This document shows positions 62,528-64,000 of a stretch of DNA of 64,000 bases, piece by piece; within the stretch, counting starts at the first letter, position 1; each line of letters opens with the position of its first letter. The stretch covers positions 55,003,995 to 55,067,994 of the forward strand of contig CM060198.1 in the NCBI GenBank assembly GCA_030549335.1, given 5' to 3'. The notes below the pieces were generated by a model, which was not told the origin of the DNA, searched no databases, and saw only the letters and a list, made by a program, of their open reading frames with translations. The translations under genes were made by a program, and so were the position numbers. The stretch comes from Pontederia crassipes (Eukaryota > Streptophyta > Magnoliopsida > Commelinales > Pontederiaceae).

Positions 62528-64000
62528 TAAACATAGAAGCAAAAGACTTAAAATAAAATATCATAATTTTATTATCAAAATGGACCATCAATGAGTTATG
62601 ATTTGAATGAAATTAAATAATCAAATCTAAAAGCAACTAAACTAAAACCATCTTGTACCTGCTCACTAGCACGGATTCGGGTGAAGAAAAATATGAGTAC
62701 AAAATACTCAACGCGTGGGGTGTAAAAAGCAATATGTTCAATGGAAAAGAGTCAATAATAATCAATTGAGCATATATAAATAATATGAACAATTAAATTA
62801 ACAATTTTCAATTATTAAATAGTTATTAATATATGAAGTGATATCAAATGATAATTATCAATGAAGTTTGATCAATTAATAGTTTACAATCTCCATTATC
62901 AGATTTTAATTCTTGGCATCCATTATCAATTTAATGTCAATCAAGTATCTCTTTAATTTATTATATAAGTTATTATTCTTAACTTCTTTGATTTTATCAA
63001 TTAATGGGTGAGAGCAAATCATTTTTAATTGATTACGATGTGACTTTTTGGTGGACAACACCGTGACAATTCTCTACTCAAGTAAGAGGATCGCCCTTTC
63101 AGGATATTTGAGATTTGTTGTACAATGAGGGTAAGGATCTGTACCACAAGACTTTGGCATATCACTTCCTTATTACACGACCTGTCTCATTTAATCCAAT
63201 ATCAATTATCAATTAATCCTAGGGACAACCAGTAAACATGGTGACACATAACTTTCAACTTTTATCCTTTTTACCTAGTACATCTACTTTTGTTCTTTTT
63301 GTTTTGGTGTAACGGACGCACTCACATAACAATAATTCAATCACCATACATTAGGACAATCATTGTAATAAGAAAGTCAGTGATTATTAACATAGTAATC
63401 ATAATAATAATCTCCTAAAAAAATAATCATAATAATTAAATACAAAGTCATATCTTAAAAATATTTTAAAAGTTGGCGGAACCTGGCTTGCTCTATGAGT
63501 CCCGGGTTTCTCTCATAGATTTTCTTTTTGATTAGAACTTGACCAGGGCTGTGTTTGTCTTCCCAAAATTTGATTCACCATGTCCATGTCCCTTAGGTTC
63601 AACCCAATTAATCTTCCATCACAAAACCCAGTCCCTGCCTTATCGAAGCAGGGCCAAGTTCTGTAACAATCTCAGCTGTCGCGAACTGCCGAACCCAAAC
63701 TGTGCTATCTCGACTCTGGTCAAGTTCCTCAGAACTCAGGCCTGGTTTCTCTCAATCCTGACCAAGTTCTAGGAAACCCGGGCCTGGTAGCTGCAAGCCC
63801 AAAGAAGGTTCTGCAGCAACTCCAAGTCATGATTTTCTTTTTTGAGAAGAAGTCGTAACTTTCTGACACAACTTATGTAATTCATTTATATGATACGACG
63901 AAAGTCGTTTCAAAAAAATATGTTGGACAAAAGTCATGTGTCTATATCGACGGACTTGCTCTGCTTTTTGCACAAACTGCAATTTTTCTCTGATCAGTGC
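62528..64000. other. Probable long HMT intron or downstream DNA with LTR-like fragments
   Basis: None of the expected HMT C-terminal exons (YPNSGE, GGCCRT) is visible. 62.66-63.3 kb has sequence of retrotransposon-LTR character (for example gacaacaccgtgac and ctcactagcacggattcggg) without clear ends. 63.54-63.8 kb contains repeated cctggttt/ctgaccaagttct motifs. No gene supported. Confidence 0.45.

Noticed and set aside
1-64000. tRNA, rRNA and CRISPR arrays
   Set aside because: I read for tRNA box motifs and regular repeat-spacer patterns and saw none I could support; the repeats here are microsatellites or transposons.

Overview
The window is nuclear DNA of a flowering plant, most likely a non-grass monocot. 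The evidence is multi-exon genes with GT-AG introns, AT-rich intergenic DNA packed with plant transposons (Au-type SINE, L1-type LINE, hAT-like and foldback elements, solo LTRs), and two GC-rich, grass/banana-style coding regions (the LRR-extensin-like gene and the UGT). I cannot fix the genus from sequence alone. Exon structures below were built by hand from splice signals, reading-frame continuity and family knowledge, and each closes in frame.

Layout. 1-2645 is a degenerate tandem duplication of about 1.2 kb. 4996-6135 (+) is a single-exon LRR/extensin-like wall protein. 6550-6779 is a SINE and 7600-8318 an hAT-like element. 8637-14447 (-) is a four-exon NETWORKED (NET1) actin-binding protein of 1628 aa. 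20547-25493 (-) is a ten-exon TSO1/TCX (CPP family) transcription factor of 800 aa. 28.3-31.4 kb is a run of transposon relics. 31.5-38.3 kb and 51.9-54.5 kb are two same-strand pieces of an L1-type LINE, together holding ORF1, endonuclease, reverse transcriptase, RNase H and a C-terminus. They are broken by an hAT-like element, a solo LTR, a 13.6 kb segment and a second hAT-like element. That 13.6 kb segment carries an intact six-exon Raf-like kinase gene of the MRK1/C7 group (47957-50690, +). 54846-56582 (-) is a two-exon UDP-glycosyltransferase of the UGT85 type. 59090 to past the right edge (+) is a homocysteine S-methyltransferase, of which five exons (247 aa) are visible.

The five complete genes and one partial gene have unrelated jobs: cell wall, actin-membrane linkage, cell-cycle/floral transcription control, signalling, small-molecule glycosylation and methionine synthesis. 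Nothing suggests a cluster or operon-like unit. The most interesting signals are (1) the UGT, whose catalytic His and Asp positions are both substituted (Q22, N123) while the open reading frame and donor-binding box are intact; (2) the LINE that seems to be one element split at the same protein position by a segment bearing a whole kinase gene; (3) a SINE whose target-site duplication lies right at a splice acceptor of the methyltransferase gene; and (4) several transposons with readable terminal repeats and target duplications that allow the order of insertion to be worked out.
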